In this document: positions 29,202-37,741 of the stretch, piece after piece
How the letters are laid out: every line of letters begins with the position of its first letter
Numbering within the stretch: position 1 is the stretch's first letter
Source of the DNA: Cryomorpha sp963748925
Lineage (GTDB): Bacteria; Bacteroidota; Bacteroidia; Flavobacteriales_D; Cryomorphaceae
Direction: 5' to 3'
Assembly: GCA_963748925.1 (NCBI GenBank)
Contig: CAVVKG010000009.1
Span: forward strand, 1-64,000
DNA length: 64,000 bases
Position numbers and translations under genes: made by a program
The notes under the pieces: model-generated
The model's database searches: none
What the model was told of the DNA's origin: nothing
Seen by the model: the letters and a program-made list of their open reading frames with translations, nothing else

Positions 29202-29381
29202 TTAATTTTCGTTGTACTTTCTTACGATCTCTTTGACAACATCCTTTACATCGGTTCTCGTTTGGTCTGGATTTCCAAGCAGCATTACAACTATTGACCC
29301 AAAAATGAAGATCGAGGCTATAAAGGCAATAATGATTGCTACCCATTTTCCGGATGTTAATTCCATTTCTATTTTTATCAT
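29202..29381 (-). CDS. 59-residue single-pass membrane protein
   Basis: Short gene, ATG at 29379-29381 and TAA at 29202-29204. The protein begins MIKIEMELTSGKWVA, has one membrane helix (IIIAFIASIFIFGSIVVMLL) and a charged cytosolic or periplasmic tail (DVKDVVKEIVRKYNEN). The amino-acid composition is coding-like: one clean helix, an amphipathic charged tail and no stop. No family is recognised. It lies upstream of the Rhs remnant, so it may belong to the same accessory island. Confidence 0.5.
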   Translation of the reverse strand: MIKIEMELTSGKWVAIIIAFIASIFIFGSIVVMLLGNPDQTRTDVKDVVKEIVRKYNEN

Positions 29382-30008
29382 TTCAATAATCCTTTATTAT
29401 ATATATACTCACCCGACTCTCTTTTTTTAGTAATAATCGGTTTGCATTCCATTCGCTGATAAAAATCTGATATCTGCAAGTTTTAAAAAAGGACAAGAAT
29501 GCGACTAAACTCACAGCACTCGTTTTTATTGGAGTTTCGCGATTTTCATCTCTTAACATTTTTTTCTTACGCATACTTTTATCTTGCTGAAGGAGTTGTT
29601 TTCTTTCAGCCGTATAAAGGTCGGAAGACTTGAAAGGAGTTTTGTTATTGAAAAAATTAGAGCTTGTACCCTGATTCTGAACATCAGGTTTACGGCTCGA
29701 TTTTTAGGAATGGATGCCCACAGCTTCTTACAATCTTTTTAGTTGATATTCTGATCTTAAATGGGGTGGTATTTGCTTTCTGCAAGTCCTGAATCAACCC
29801 CTTCATGGTCTCTCTTCTGCTCGTATCTAAAAAATATCCATCCCCATACCAATTAAGGTACTAACTAAGGGGTAACTAAAGGTTAACTAAATACTAACTC
29901 CGATCCAATTACATTTTGTCGGCCACTCACACCTCCTATTTTTAAATGTCCCGAGATGGCATACCATGATATCAAGTACCCAATATTAGAACACTATTAG
30001 TAAAAAAC
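29382..30008. other. Accessory intergenic stretch
   Basis: About 630 bases with no convincing gene. Two short minus-strand frames (63 codons at 29383-29574; 38 codons starting MKGLIQDLQKANTTPF near 29800) lack family features and look like remnants. Short direct repeats occupy 29857-29900. Confidence 0.4.
29857..29900. repeat. Short direct repeats around TAACTAA
   Basis: Four consecutive variants of CTAACTAAG / GTAACTAAA / TTAACTAAA / CTAACT spaced about 11 bases apart, upstream of the metal-transport operon. Confidence 0.5.
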
Positions 30009-30039
30009 TTAGACAGGTCTAATTATTTTCCGATCTTTG
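30009..30039 (+). promoter_or_regulatory. Candidate promoter and DtxR/MntR-type operator of the metal ABC operon
   Basis: TTAGACAGGTCTAA (30009-30022) is a palindrome of two TTAGAC arms around AG. Ten bases on, GATCTTTG (30032-30039) is one base off the TAnnTTTG -7 box, 8 bases before the ATG at 30047. The palindrome covers the -33 region, where a repressor would block polymerase. Operators of the DtxR/MntR family are palindromes of comparable length. The link to the DtxR-like domain encoded in the same operon is inference. Confidence 0.4.
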
Positions 30040-30046
30040 CGCTTGT

Positions 30047-30943
30047 ATGAGATATCTATTGTTATGCCTAATAATTTGTGCGGCATGCACTTCCACTCCT
30101 GAAAAAGGTAGTAAAAAACTCAAAATAGTTTGCACCACCGGCATTATCGGCGATGCAGTTTCCGAAATTACAAACGACTCCTGTATCGTCATTTCCCTTA
30201 TGGGACCCGGCACAGATCCGCACCTGTTTAAGCCAACGAAAGAAAGCCTCGATCACTTGGCTTCTGCAGACATAATCGTTTCAAACGGATTACACCTGGA
30301 AGGCAGAATGCAGGAAGTGCTGCACAATATGGAGCGATCTAAAAAAGTAATCTTCCTGGGTGAAGCTTTGTCAGAAGATCAGTTGCTCTATGGAGATGAG
30401 AGCAAAAAAATACCCGATCCACATATCTGGTTTGATGTGTCGCTTTGGAACACAGCGATTGCATACCTCGGTGACGAACTTATAAGGGTAGCTCCTGAAT
30501 GCACAAATGAAGAGACAATAACTGCTTACAAAATGCAACTAGCTGACCTTAACAACTGGGTGGAAGCTGAGATGAACTCAATCCCTCAACCTCAGCGAGT
30601 TTTGATTACTGCCCACGATGCTTTTTCTTACTTTGGAAGAGCTTACGATACAGAAGTGATAGGTCTTCAGGGAATTTCAACCATGGCCGAATACGGAATT
30701 CGAGATGTAACTAACCTCGTTGATTTAGTCATTTCACGAAATATTAAGGCGGTTTTTGTTGAAACGAGTATTTCATCTCGCTCTATCGAAGCGGTTATAG
30801 CGGGCTGCAGAGATCGCGGCTTTGATGTGCAGGAAGGCGGCACCCTATACTCTGATGCACTCGGCGGAAAAGAAAGCGGAGCCGACACGTATATCGGTAT
30901 GGTAAAAGCCAATGTTACGACCATTAAAAACGCACTCCAATGA
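30047..30943 (+). CDS. Metal ABC transporter substrate-binding lipoprotein (TroA/MntA/ZnuA type)
   Basis: Cluster A-I solute-binding protein of 298 residues that captures Mn, Zn or Fe in the periplasm and delivers it to the membrane permeases. A lipoprotein leader precedes the acylated Cys (LLLCLIICAACTSTPEKG). The expected metal ligands are visible: His in DPHLFKP, His in DPHIWFDV, Glu in GISTMAEYG and Asp in YSDALGG. The absence of a His-rich loop favours Mn or Fe over Zn. It is first gene of a four-gene operon; its stop overlaps the next start by four bases (ATGA). Confidence 0.9.
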   Translation: MRYLLLCLIICAACTSTPEKGSKKLKIVCTTGIIGDAVSEITNDSCIVISLMGPGTDPHLFKPTKESLDHLASADIIVSNGLHLEGRMQEVLHNMERSKKVIFLGEALSEDQLLYGDESKKIPDPHIWFDVSLWNTAIAYLGDELIRVAPECTNEETITAYKMQLADLNNWVEAEMNSIPQPQRVLITAHDAFSYFGRAYDTEVIGLQGISTMAEYGIRDVTNLVDLVISRNIKAVFVETSISSRSIEAVIAGCRDRGFDVQEGGTLYSDALGGKESGADTYIGMVKANVTTIKNALQ

Positions 30944-31722
30944 CGGTTTTAGAAGCACACAACTTAACTGTAAGTTACGACAAGCAGCCCGTTCTTTGGG
31001 ATATCGACTTTGAAGTTCCCGAGGGAAAACTAGTGGGAATAATCGGGCCAAACGGATCGGGTAAGACCACTTTGCTCAAGGCGGCCATGGGTCTGCTTCC
31101 CGCAGATAGCGGCTATGTAAAGATTTTTGGAAAGCCTATTGACGAGGTTCGCGAGCGTATGAGTTATGTGCCCCAACGGCAATCGGTAGACTGGGACTTT
31201 CCGGCTACCGTAATGGATGTGTGTAAGATGGGACGATACCGCCAAGGAAAGCTTTTCGGGCGCCTTTCGAAACTAGACAAGGAGATTGCAGCTGATGCCC
31301 TCGAGCGCGTAGGCATGACCCAATACAAAAACCGGCAGATTGGTGAGTTGAGCGGCGGACAACAGCAACGCGTTTTTATTGCGCGCTCCCTTGCGCAGCA
31401 AGCCGACCTATACCTTATGGATGAGCCCTTTGTTGGTATCGACGCAGCAAGCGAATCGGCGATAATAAAACTCCTGGAAGACATGCGTTCTGAAGGAAAA
31501 ACCGTCATTCTTGTGCACCACGATCTTCACACAGCAATAGAATTTTTTGACTGGATCGTTCTGCTAAACACGCGGCTGGTGGCATCAGGCCCCAAGCTTG
31601 AAGTGCTCAACGAAGAAAACCTTCGCGTAGCTTATGGCGGAAAACTCACGTTGCTTAACAAGGTTGCCGAGCTGGTCAGAAAGCAGGAATACCCCATTCG
31701 TGAGAAAAGAAAAGTGGATTAA
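30940..31722 (+). CDS. Metal ABC transporter ATP-binding protein
   Basis: ATPase of 260 residues that powers uptake through the two permeases downstream. Walker A is GPNGSGKTTLL (residues about 37-47), the signature is LSGGQQQRV, Walker B is LYLMDEPFVGID and the switch His is in VHHDLH. Its start overlaps the binding-protein stop, and its stop shares a base with the permease start (TAATG), showing tight translational coupling. The closest families are MntB/TroB/ZnuC-type ATPases. Confidence 0.92.
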   Translation: MTVLEAHNLTVSYDKQPVLWDIDFEVPEGKLVGIIGPNGSGKTTLLKAAMGLLPADSGYVKIFGKPIDEVRERMSYVPQRQSVDWDFPATVMDVCKMGRYRQGKLFGRLSKLDKEIAADALERVGMTQYKNRQIGELSGGQQQRVFIARSLAQQADLYLMDEPFVGIDAASESAIIKLLEDMRSEGKTVILVHHDLHTAIEFFDWIVLLNTRLVASGPKLEVLNEENLRVAYGGKLTLLNKVAELVRKQEYPIREKRKVD

Positions 31723-32990
31723 TGAGTATAAACTTAATATGGGTTCTTATAGGGTGTTCACTTATTGGCGGAGGCGCCTCGCTCGTGGGCACTTTTGCAT
31801 TTCTGCGAAAGCAATCGCTGGTGGGAGATGCTGTTGCACACTCCCTCCTGCCCGGTGTAGCACTCTCATTTCTAATATTTGAAGAAAAAAATTTATGGGT
31901 ACTTTTTCCGGGTGCCCTCGTTGCCGGATGGCTGAGCCTGTTGAGTATTGACGCCATTAAAAACAACAGCAAAATCAAGTCTGATACCGCAATTGCAATC
32001 GTTTTGAGCATTTTCTTCGCTGTAGGAATTGTACTACTTACCCACATTCAACAAGGTGCATACGGCAATCAATCGGGTCTCGATTCTTTCCTTTTCGGGA
32101 AAGCAGCTTCCATGCTTCCACGTGACATTTACCTATTTGTACTAGTTGATATTGTGCTCATTCTCACCCTAATTCTCTACTATCCATATTTAAAACTTTA
32201 CTCTTTTGATGCCGATTTTGCCGGTTCTGCCGGTCTACCGGTGAAATGGCTTGAATTTATTCTCTCTACTCTCACGGTTCTCGCTGTAGCCAGCGGAATA
32301 CAAGCTGTGGGTGTAGTACTTATGGCAGCCCTCATTATTACTCCGGCGGCTGCAGCGCGATTCTTTACCAAGCGGCTCAGCCACATGCTCTTTCTCGCTC
32401 TGGCATTCGGAATGGTAAGCGCAGTAGGTGGTGTGCTCATCTCGTACACTGCCCCTTCCATGCCAACCGGCCCCTGGATTGTAGTGATCTTAAGCTTCCT
32501 CGCCATCTCGACTTTTCTCTTTGCTCCTCGGAAGGGAATTATCCATCGTAATAATATGCGAAAGCAGCACATCTCTAAAATGAATGAAGAAAATGTGCTA
32601 AAGCTTCTGTATTCTTTTCAGGAAGAAAAAAAACAAAAATTGGTGACTCTGCCTGAAATCACTTCTGCTAGACAGTTTGAAAGCAGACATTTGGCAGCAG
32701 CACTGAAACGTCTCCAAAAAAGAAAACTAATTACAAAATCAGAGAATGGAATGTCGCTTACTCCCAGTGGACTCGAGGAAGCGATGCGTGTTGTACGTCT
32801 TCATCGATTGTGGGAATTGTATCTCAACGAGCGACTGAATATTCCGCAAGATCACGTGCACCACGATGCCGATGCAATTGAGCATATTATAACTCCTGAA
32901 CTCGAAGAAGCCCTTCTTAAAGAATTGGGATATCCTACGATTGACCCACACGAATCCATTATTCCCGGCGTAAAAACTAATCCGTCATGA
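31722..32990 (+). CDS. Metal ABC transporter permease fused to a DtxR/MntR-like regulator domain
   Basis: Protein of 422 residues in two parts. Residues 1 to about 268 form an ABC-3 family permease with about eight membrane segments (FAFLRKQSLVGDAVAHSLLPG start motif, AVASGIQAVGVVLMAALIITPAAAARF). After a basic linker, residues about 285-422 look like an iron/manganese-dependent repressor. A winged helix (NEENVLKLLYSFQEEK ... LAAALKRLQKRKLITK) is followed by the metal-binding and dimerisation segment with LHRLWELYL, HHDADAIEHIITPELEEAL and PHESIIPG, the spacing of Glu/His ligands typical of DtxR/MntR. Such fusions are known as a domain architecture in Bacteroidota. The regulator would be tethered to the inner membrane. 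Overlaps the next gene by four bases. Confidence 0.88.
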   Translation: MSINLIWVLIGCSLIGGGASLVGTFAFLRKQSLVGDAVAHSLLPGVALSFLIFEEKNLWVLFPGALVAGWLSLLSIDAIKNNSKIKSDTAIAIVLSIFFAVGIVLLTHIQQGAYGNQSGLDSFLFGKAASMLPRDIYLFVLVDIVLILTLILYYPYLKLYSFDADFAGSAGLPVKWLEFILSTLTVLAVASGIQAVGVVLMAALIITPAAAARFFTKRLSHMLFLALAFGMVSAVGGVLISYTAPSMPTGPWIVVILSFLAISTFLFAPRKGIIHRNNMRKQHISKMNEENVLKLLYSFQEEKKQKLVTLPEITSARQFESRHLAAALKRLQKRKLITKSENGMSLTPSGLEEAMRVVRLHRLWELYLNERLNIPQDHVHHDADAIEHIITPELEEALLKELGYPTIDPHESIIPGVKTNPS

Positions 32991-33880
32991 GCGACTTCTG
33001 GATCATATTAACAGGGGTGCTTGTTGCCTTGAGCTGTGGCCTGCTCGGCGTATTTCTCATCTTACGAAAAATGGCCATGGTTGGGGATGCGATTTCTCAT
33101 GCTGTGCTGCCTGGAATCGTAATCGCATATTTAATTGCTCAATCAAGGAGTGCAATAGTGATGCTTATTGGAGCAGCGGCATTTGGCCTGCTCACCACCT
33201 TTATGATTGAATGGTTTTATCGCCGCGCCAGAATTCAGGCCGATGCATCAATCGGAATTACTTTTACCTGGCTTTTTGCCATAGGAGTAATTCTCGTGAG
33301 CCTTTATACGGGCAATGTTGATCTCGACCAGGAATGTGTGCTTTATGGTGACATTTCCTATATCCCATTTAATCTTTTGTGGATTGGTGAAAATGCCTTT
33401 GGGCCCGTGTCCATTTGGCTGCAAGGAGGAAATCTCGTACTCGTAATTCTTGGAATAATCTTCGGCTTCCGCGGACTTTTCATTACCAGTTTTGATGCGG
33501 GATTTGCCGGCGGACTTGGAATCAAGACCGGTGTGTGGCACTACTTGCTCATGGGTGCCATTTCGCTTACTGTGGTGCTTAGTTTTAATGCTGTAGGAGC
33601 TATTTTGGTTGTTGCATTTTTGGTAGTACCACCTGCAACGGCTTATCTCATCAGTAAAAAGCTCACTACCATGCTCTGGCTCACCTCATTTTTTGGAACT
33701 GCCTCTGCCGTGAGTGGTTTTTATTTGGCCTCCTGGTGGAAAGCTTCTATTTCAGGAAGTATGGCCGTGGCTGCAGGGATTCTGTTTACCGGTGTTTTTA
33801 TTGGAGTGCGGATTGCTATCCTATTACGGCAGAAGAAAATGGTTCGCAATTACAGATGGAAGGCTCAAGGCACCAATTAG
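32987..33880 (+). CDS. Metal ABC transporter permease (second)
   Basis: ABC-3 family permease of 297 residues with about eight membrane segments. It shares the family start motif (FLILRKMAMVGDAISHAVLPG) and NAVGAILVVAFLVVPPATAYL with the preceding permease but has no regulator domain; the end is a short basic tail. The two permeases probably form a heterodimer. It is last gene of the operon; 144 bases separate it from the next gene and no terminator was identified. Confidence 0.9.
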   Translation: MSDFWIILTGVLVALSCGLLGVFLILRKMAMVGDAISHAVLPGIVIAYLIAQSRSAIVMLIGAAAFGLLTTFMIEWFYRRARIQADASIGITFTWLFAIGVILVSLYTGNVDLDQECVLYGDISYIPFNLLWIGENAFGPVSIWLQGGNLVLVILGIIFGFRGLFITSFDAGFAGGLGIKTGVWHYLLMGAISLTVVLSFNAVGAILVVAFLVVPPATAYLISKKLTTMLWLTSFFGTASAVSGFYLASWWKASISGSMAVAAGILFTGVFIGVRIAILLRQKKMVRNYRWKAQGTN

Positions 33881-34024
33881 GGTTTACTGCTCACGCATGA
33901 ATTCTCGAAATACCTTGTCCCAAATTTTCGCGTTGATCAACCTATCTTCAAAATAGAGCGCAATATTATAAACTTACATCACCGAAAGTGAGTTTCAATT
34001 TCAATCCGTAGATTTACCGCCACT

Positions 34025-34678
34025 ATGCAGGTAGAAGAAATCATAGCGAATCTTAATAAATTGCACAATGAAGGGAAATCTCTTTTTGTAACCTCTTCCT
34101 TTCAAACGCATTCCATTCCATTAGTACATATTATTGCTCGGAGCAAACTGGATATTCCTGTTTATTGTTTAAACACTGGGTTCCTGTTTCCTGAAACGCT
34201 GGCATTTAAAGATCGACTGGCAACAGAGTTTGGAATAGAAATTCGGAACATCTATTCAGATATTCCAAAAAGCAGGCAGCGCGATGCTCAAGGCAATTTG
34301 CTCTTTACTTCAAACCCTGATTATTGCTGCCACATTAACAAGGTAAAGCCCACAGAAAGTCTTTTGAAAACAACTGACATATGGGTAAACGGAGTACGCC
34401 GAGATCAAAATGCTAACCGGAAAAACATGAAGACTTTTCAACCGGCAGGACATGGAGCCATGCGATTCCACCCAATGCTTGAATGGACAGGGAAAGACAT
34501 TTTTGATTACATAAAGAAACACAACTTGCCGAGGCATCCGCTTGATGAAGCAGGTTATTCAAGCATAGGCTGTGAGCCTTGTACGCGAAAATCGCTGGCA
34601 ACAGATCCACGCGAAGCGCGCTGGTTTGGGATGAATAAAACAGAATGTGGCCTCCACACTGATTTAGTAGAAAAGTAA
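34025..34678 (+). CDS. cysH: Assimilatory adenylyl-sulfate (APS) reductase, CysH family
   Basis: Cytosolic enzyme of 217 residues that reduces APS to sulfite and AMP with thioredoxin. The nucleotide-binding region is at the N-terminus (SLFVTSSFQTHSIPL) and the catalytic Cys lies in KTECGLH near the C-terminus. The cysteine pairs DYCCHINK and CEPCTRK bind a 4Fe-4S cluster; their presence marks the APS-specific type rather than the PAPS enzyme of E. coli. A TAGATTTA box at 34009-34016 may be the promoter -7 element. The next gene starts directly after the stop. Other sulfate assimilation genes are not in the window. Confidence 0.88.
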   Translation: MQVEEIIANLNKLHNEGKSLFVTSSFQTHSIPLVHIIARSKLDIPVYCLNTGFLFPETLAFKDRLATEFGIEIRNIYSDIPKSRQRDAQGNLLFTSNPDYCCHINKVKPTESLLKTTDIWVNGVRRDQNANRKNMKTFQPAGHGAMRFHPMLEWTGKDIFDYIKKHNLPRHPLDEAGYSSIGCEPCTRKSLATDPREARWFGMNKTECGLHTDLVEK

Positions 34679-35590
34679 ATGAAAATATTAATTACCGGTG
34701 GCACCGGCTACATTGGCACCGAGCTCTGCCAAAGACTTATGCACAACCCTGAAATTGAGTCAATCCGGATATACGACAATCTGAGCAGGAAGAATTTCAA
34801 TTTCTTTTTGGGTGATGATAAGTTGAGCTCTAAAGTCTCATTTGTAGAAGCAGAATTACTGGACAGCTATTCCTTGCGAAAGGAGGTAGCAAAGGTGGAT
34901 ACAGTAATTCACCTGGCAGCAAAAGTTACTACTCCATTTGCAGATCAAAGTCCGCACCTTTTTGATCAGGTAAACAACTGGGGCACGGCAGAACTTTGCT
35001 ATGCCATAGAAGAGTCAGATTGCCAAAACCTGATTTACATGAGCAGCGCAAGCGTTTACGGATCGAGCGAAGTTGAGGTGGGTGGCGATTCTACTCCCAA
35101 ACCAAAAACTTTCTATGGAATCTCGAAGCTGAAAGGAGAGAAACACGCCGAGCGATTGAAAGAGAAGAAGAATGTTTCAATTATTAGATGTGCCAATGTT
35201 TACGGGTATTCCCGAAGCATGAGATTTGATGCGGTTATCAACAAGTTTGTATTCGATGCCAAGAATGCAGGAAGAGTAAACATCAATGGAAATGGAGAGC
35301 AAAATAGGGCCTTTATCAGCATTAACAGGGTGGTTGACTTTATGGAGAAACTAATTGAAACTCCTGATAAGAAGCTCCATTACGACTTGGTAGATCGCAA
35401 TCTCAGTATCAACGATGTGGCCTATACCTTGAAGGAATTATTTCCCGAGATGGAAATGCTCTATGTGGATCAGCAGCTTAGCTTGCGCCAGATAAAGTTA
35501 AAGCTGGACCCAAATATTCCCGATTTAATTGGTGAGAATACCGAGAGCCTTATGGATGAGTTGAAGCATTTTGTGAGTAAGATGGCCTAA
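34679..35590 (+). CDS. NAD-dependent epimerase/dehydratase (extended SDR)
   Basis: Protein of 303 residues with an N-terminal Rossmann GGTGYIGTEL motif, DNLSR after strand 2, HLAAKV, SSASVYG and the catalytic YGISK (Tyr-Lys). This is the extended short-chain dehydrogenase fold acting on nucleotide sugars, as in UDP-glucose epimerase relatives. Its start codon follows the cysH stop without a gap, so it is cotranscribed, although the two functions have no obvious connection. The exact sugar is not deducible. Confidence 0.85.
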   Translation: MKILITGGTGYIGTELCQRLMHNPEIESIRIYDNLSRKNFNFFLGDDKLSSKVSFVEAELLDSYSLRKEVAKVDTVIHLAAKVTTPFADQSPHLFDQVNNWGTAELCYAIEESDCQNLIYMSSASVYGSSEVEVGGDSTPKPKTFYGISKLKGEKHAERLKEKKNVSIIRCANVYGYSRSMRFDAVINKFVFDAKNAGRVNINGNGEQNRAFISINRVVDFMEKLIETPDKKLHYDLVDRNLSINDVAYTLKELFPEMEMLYVDQQLSLRQIKLKLDPNIPDLIGENTESLMDELKHFVSKMA

Positions 35591-35917
35591 ATAATTAGTG
35601 GTCATTTTGCACTTCCAGCCCTTCCAAAAGTCGTGCATTATTTAAACGCAAAGAGGCAAAGGTGGCGGAACTCCGTCTTTATTCAGAAATTTCTTTCTCG
35701 ACCCTGAGGTTTTGCCTTTTTTGACCTCTTCAAAACCAAAGTACCTAACGCCAAGGTTTAGTGGTTAAAAAACCGAGGCAATTAAGCGCACTATCAACTA
35801 TTGCGACCTTGTAAAGTTTTGCGGTTAAAAAAGCCAAATTTATACATCTGGAAGCAAAATTTGCACTCTTGCGAAATGCCTCTGTTAAGGAACTTGCTGA
35901 GTCAGATAATGACTAAA
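35591..35917. other. Intergenic region between convergent genes
   Basis: About 330 bases with no gene. It contains CGCAAAGAGGCAAAG-like and AACGCCAAGGTTTAGTGGTT-like wording of the kind scattered in Bacteroidota intergenic DNA. No clear terminator hairpin was found. Confidence 0.4.
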
Positions 35918-36943
35918 TCACCAAAAAACAACCGTCTTACCAATCGTACTGCGTTTTTCAAGAGCCAGGTGAGCTTTGTTGAGCTCTTCAATTTTATAAG
36001 TGTTTCGCACTACAGGATCAATCTTTCCATCCTCAGCCATAGCAATTACGGCTTTTAGACATTTCGCAACAACCAATGGCTTGTAATCGCCCATTTTCAA
36101 GATATTAATCCCAATAATTGATTTAGAGCGCATAATCAGCGCCAGCGGGGTGAAAAACCCGGTCTGAAAAAGTAACTTTAATCCGGCAAACAATCCTTTC
36201 CCGCCTCCAACGCGAGAGGCAGCACCAAACAACACCAGCTTCCCTCCCGCTCCGAGCAATTTCAAATCTTTCTTTACCGATTTACCTGCAAGCGAATTAA
36301 AAGTAGCGTCAATTCTGTGACCCTTTAGTTTTGACTTAGCCACTTTCGAATAATCATTCTCGCGGTAGTTGATGGTGTGTTGCACGCCCATTTTCTGCAA
36401 AAACTCAAGCTTTTGTTCAGATCCGGCGGTGGCAAAAATCTCACAACCAGCGTTTAGAGCCATCTGACAAAGGGCTATTCCCACTCCTCCCGCTGCGGCG
36501 TGGATCAATACACGATCGCCGGGGTATAAGTTCATACTTTCGTGAAAACACACATAGGCTGTGGTGTATTGTGTCGCAAGTGCCAGAGCTTTCTCAGCCG
36601 GGTATGTTTCGGATATTACACCAACCGCTCTATAATCTGTAACAGCATATTCCGCGTATCCGCCAAATCGCGTGAGCGCAATAACCCTTCGACCTTTCAA
36701 ATCACCTTCCACATCATCGCCCTGAGCCTCTACCCTCCCCACTACTTCATACCCAATAACGCAGGGCCTGTCAGGAGTTTCGGGATACAACCCTGTTCGC
36801 GCAAGCACATCGGCAAAGTTTAACCCAAACGCTTCTACTTTTATCAGAACCTGTCCCTTCCCACATTTAGGCGTTTCGGTTTCTTTTATTTCAAATGCCT
36901 CTTCGGGTGCACCAAACTTTTTCAAAAATACCGCTTTCATCAT
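35918..36943 (-). CDS. Zinc-binding-dehydrogenase superfamily quinone oxidoreductase
   Basis: MDR-superfamily protein of 341 residues using NADPH to reduce quinones or enones. The GroES-like N-terminal half has GLNFADVLARTGLYP and PCVIGYEVVGRV. The Rossmann motif is AAAGGVGIALCQMA (residues about 148-161). It lacks the cysteine and histidine zinc ligands of alcohol dehydrogenases, as quinone reductases do. Related eukaryotic proteins include VAT-1. Single-gene unit; the second methionine is an equally possible start. Confidence 0.88.
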   Translation of the reverse strand: MMKAVFLKKFGAPEEAFEIKETETPKCGKGQVLIKVEAFGLNFADVLARTGLYPETPDRPCVIGYEVVGRVEAQGDDVEGDLKGRRVIALTRFGGYAEYAVTDYRAVGVISETYPAEKALALATQYTTAYVCFHESMNLYPGDRVLIHAAAGGVGIALCQMALNAGCEIFATAGSEQKLEFLQKMGVQHTINYRENDYSKVAKSKLKGHRIDATFNSLAGKSVKKDLKLLGAGGKLVLFGAASRVGGGKGLFAGLKLLFQTGFFTPLALIMRSKSIIGINILKMGDYKPLVVAKCLKAVIAMAEDGKIDPVVRNTYKIEELNKAHLALEKRSTIGKTVVFW

Positions 36944-37043
36944 TTCTTTTTTTTCGATTCCAGACTCTATTATTTCATTGTAATGAGTCTTTCGAAATTA
37001 TTCACTCAGCTCATGATCGCTGCCGCCCCGTTTATCAAAAGCC

Positions 37044-37067
37044 ATTCGTAATTCGTAATTCGTAATT
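37044..37067. repeat. ATTCGTA tandem repeat, 3.4 copies
   Basis: Three exact ATTCGTA units (37044, 37051, 37058) plus ATT, placed just downstream of the rsmI stop (37070, minus strand). A 7-base unit does not disturb any gene here. Confidence 0.85.
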
Positions 37068-37069
37068 AA

Positions 37070-37741
37070 TTACTCCTTTCCTTTAATAACAACCACCATC
37101 TCACCCCTGGGTGGCGTGGTTTCAAAATGCTGCGCTAGTTCGCTGAGGGTTCCTCGCAAAGTTTCTTCATGGAGTTTTGTAATCTCACGCGAAACCGTAG
37201 CGGGACGATCGGTGCCAAAAAACTCAGCCATAAGCAATAAGGTTTTTATAATGCGATGGGGCGACTCGTAAAAAACAATCGTTCGCTCCTCTTCAACCAA
37301 TCCTTCGAGACGCTTGTTGCGGCCCTTTTTGGGTGGAAGGAAACCCTCGAAGATAAATCGGTCCGTTGGGAAACCAGAATTTGTAACCGCCGGTATAAAG
37401 GCTGTAGCCCCGGGAAGGGACTCCACTTCAATTTCGGCTTCCACGCAAGCACGCACCAGCAAGAAACCGGGGTCTGAAATTCCCGGTGAACCGGCATCGG
37501 TAACCAAAGCCAACGTATCGCCATGGCTCAGGCGCTCTACAATACGCTCCACCATGCGGTGTTCGTTGTGCGCGTGAAAAGGAATTAGCTTCTGATCAAT
37601 ACCAAAATGCTTCAGCAACCTCCCGGATGTTCTCGTATCCTCAGCAAGAACGGCATCAACCGTTTTTAACGTCTCCAGAGCCCGGAGTGTTATATCGCCC
37701 AGATTCCCAATTGGAGTAGGGACCAAAATTAATTTGCCCAT
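37070..37741 (-). CDS. rsmI: 16S rRNA (cytidine-1402-2'-O)-methyltransferase
   Basis: SAM-dependent tetrapyrrole-methylase-fold enzyme of 223 residues that modifies C1402 in the ribosomal P site. Family motifs: LILVPTPIGNLGDITLRALE at the start, EDTRTSGRLLKHFGI, LVTDAGSPGISDPG, LPGATAFIPAVTNSGFP and FEGFLPPKKGRN. It is slightly shorter than the E. coli protein because it lacks the C-terminal extension, which is normal in Bacteroidota. Its start abuts the stop of the M28 peptidase gene (37742), so the genes form one unit with the upstream peptidase. Confidence 0.95.
   Translation of the reverse strand: MGKLILVPTPIGNLGDITLRALETLKTVDAVLAEDTRTSGRLLKHFGIDQKLIPFHAHNEHRMVERIVERLSHGDTLALVTDAGSPGISDPGFLLVRACVEAEIEVESLPGATAFIPAVTNSGFPTDRFIFEGFLPPKKGRNKRLEGLVEEERTIVFYESPHRIIKTLLLMAEFFGTDRPATVSREITKLHEETLRGTLSELAQHFETTPPRGEMVVVIKGKE

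Noticed and set aside
29383..29574. 63-codon minus-strand ORF starting MRKKKMLRDENRETP
   Set aside because: Mixed composition with no membrane, signal or domain feature, and it abuts the better supported 59-residue gene.
29700..29815. Minus-strand 38-codon ORF starting MKGLIQDLQKANTTPF
   Set aside because: Looks coding-like but is very short and isolated, and no homologue can be recalled.
35600..35800. CGCAAAGAGGCAAAG and AACGCCAAGG wording resembling a repeat element
   Set aside because: Common in Bacteroidota intergenic DNA, and no second copy or boundary was found in the window.
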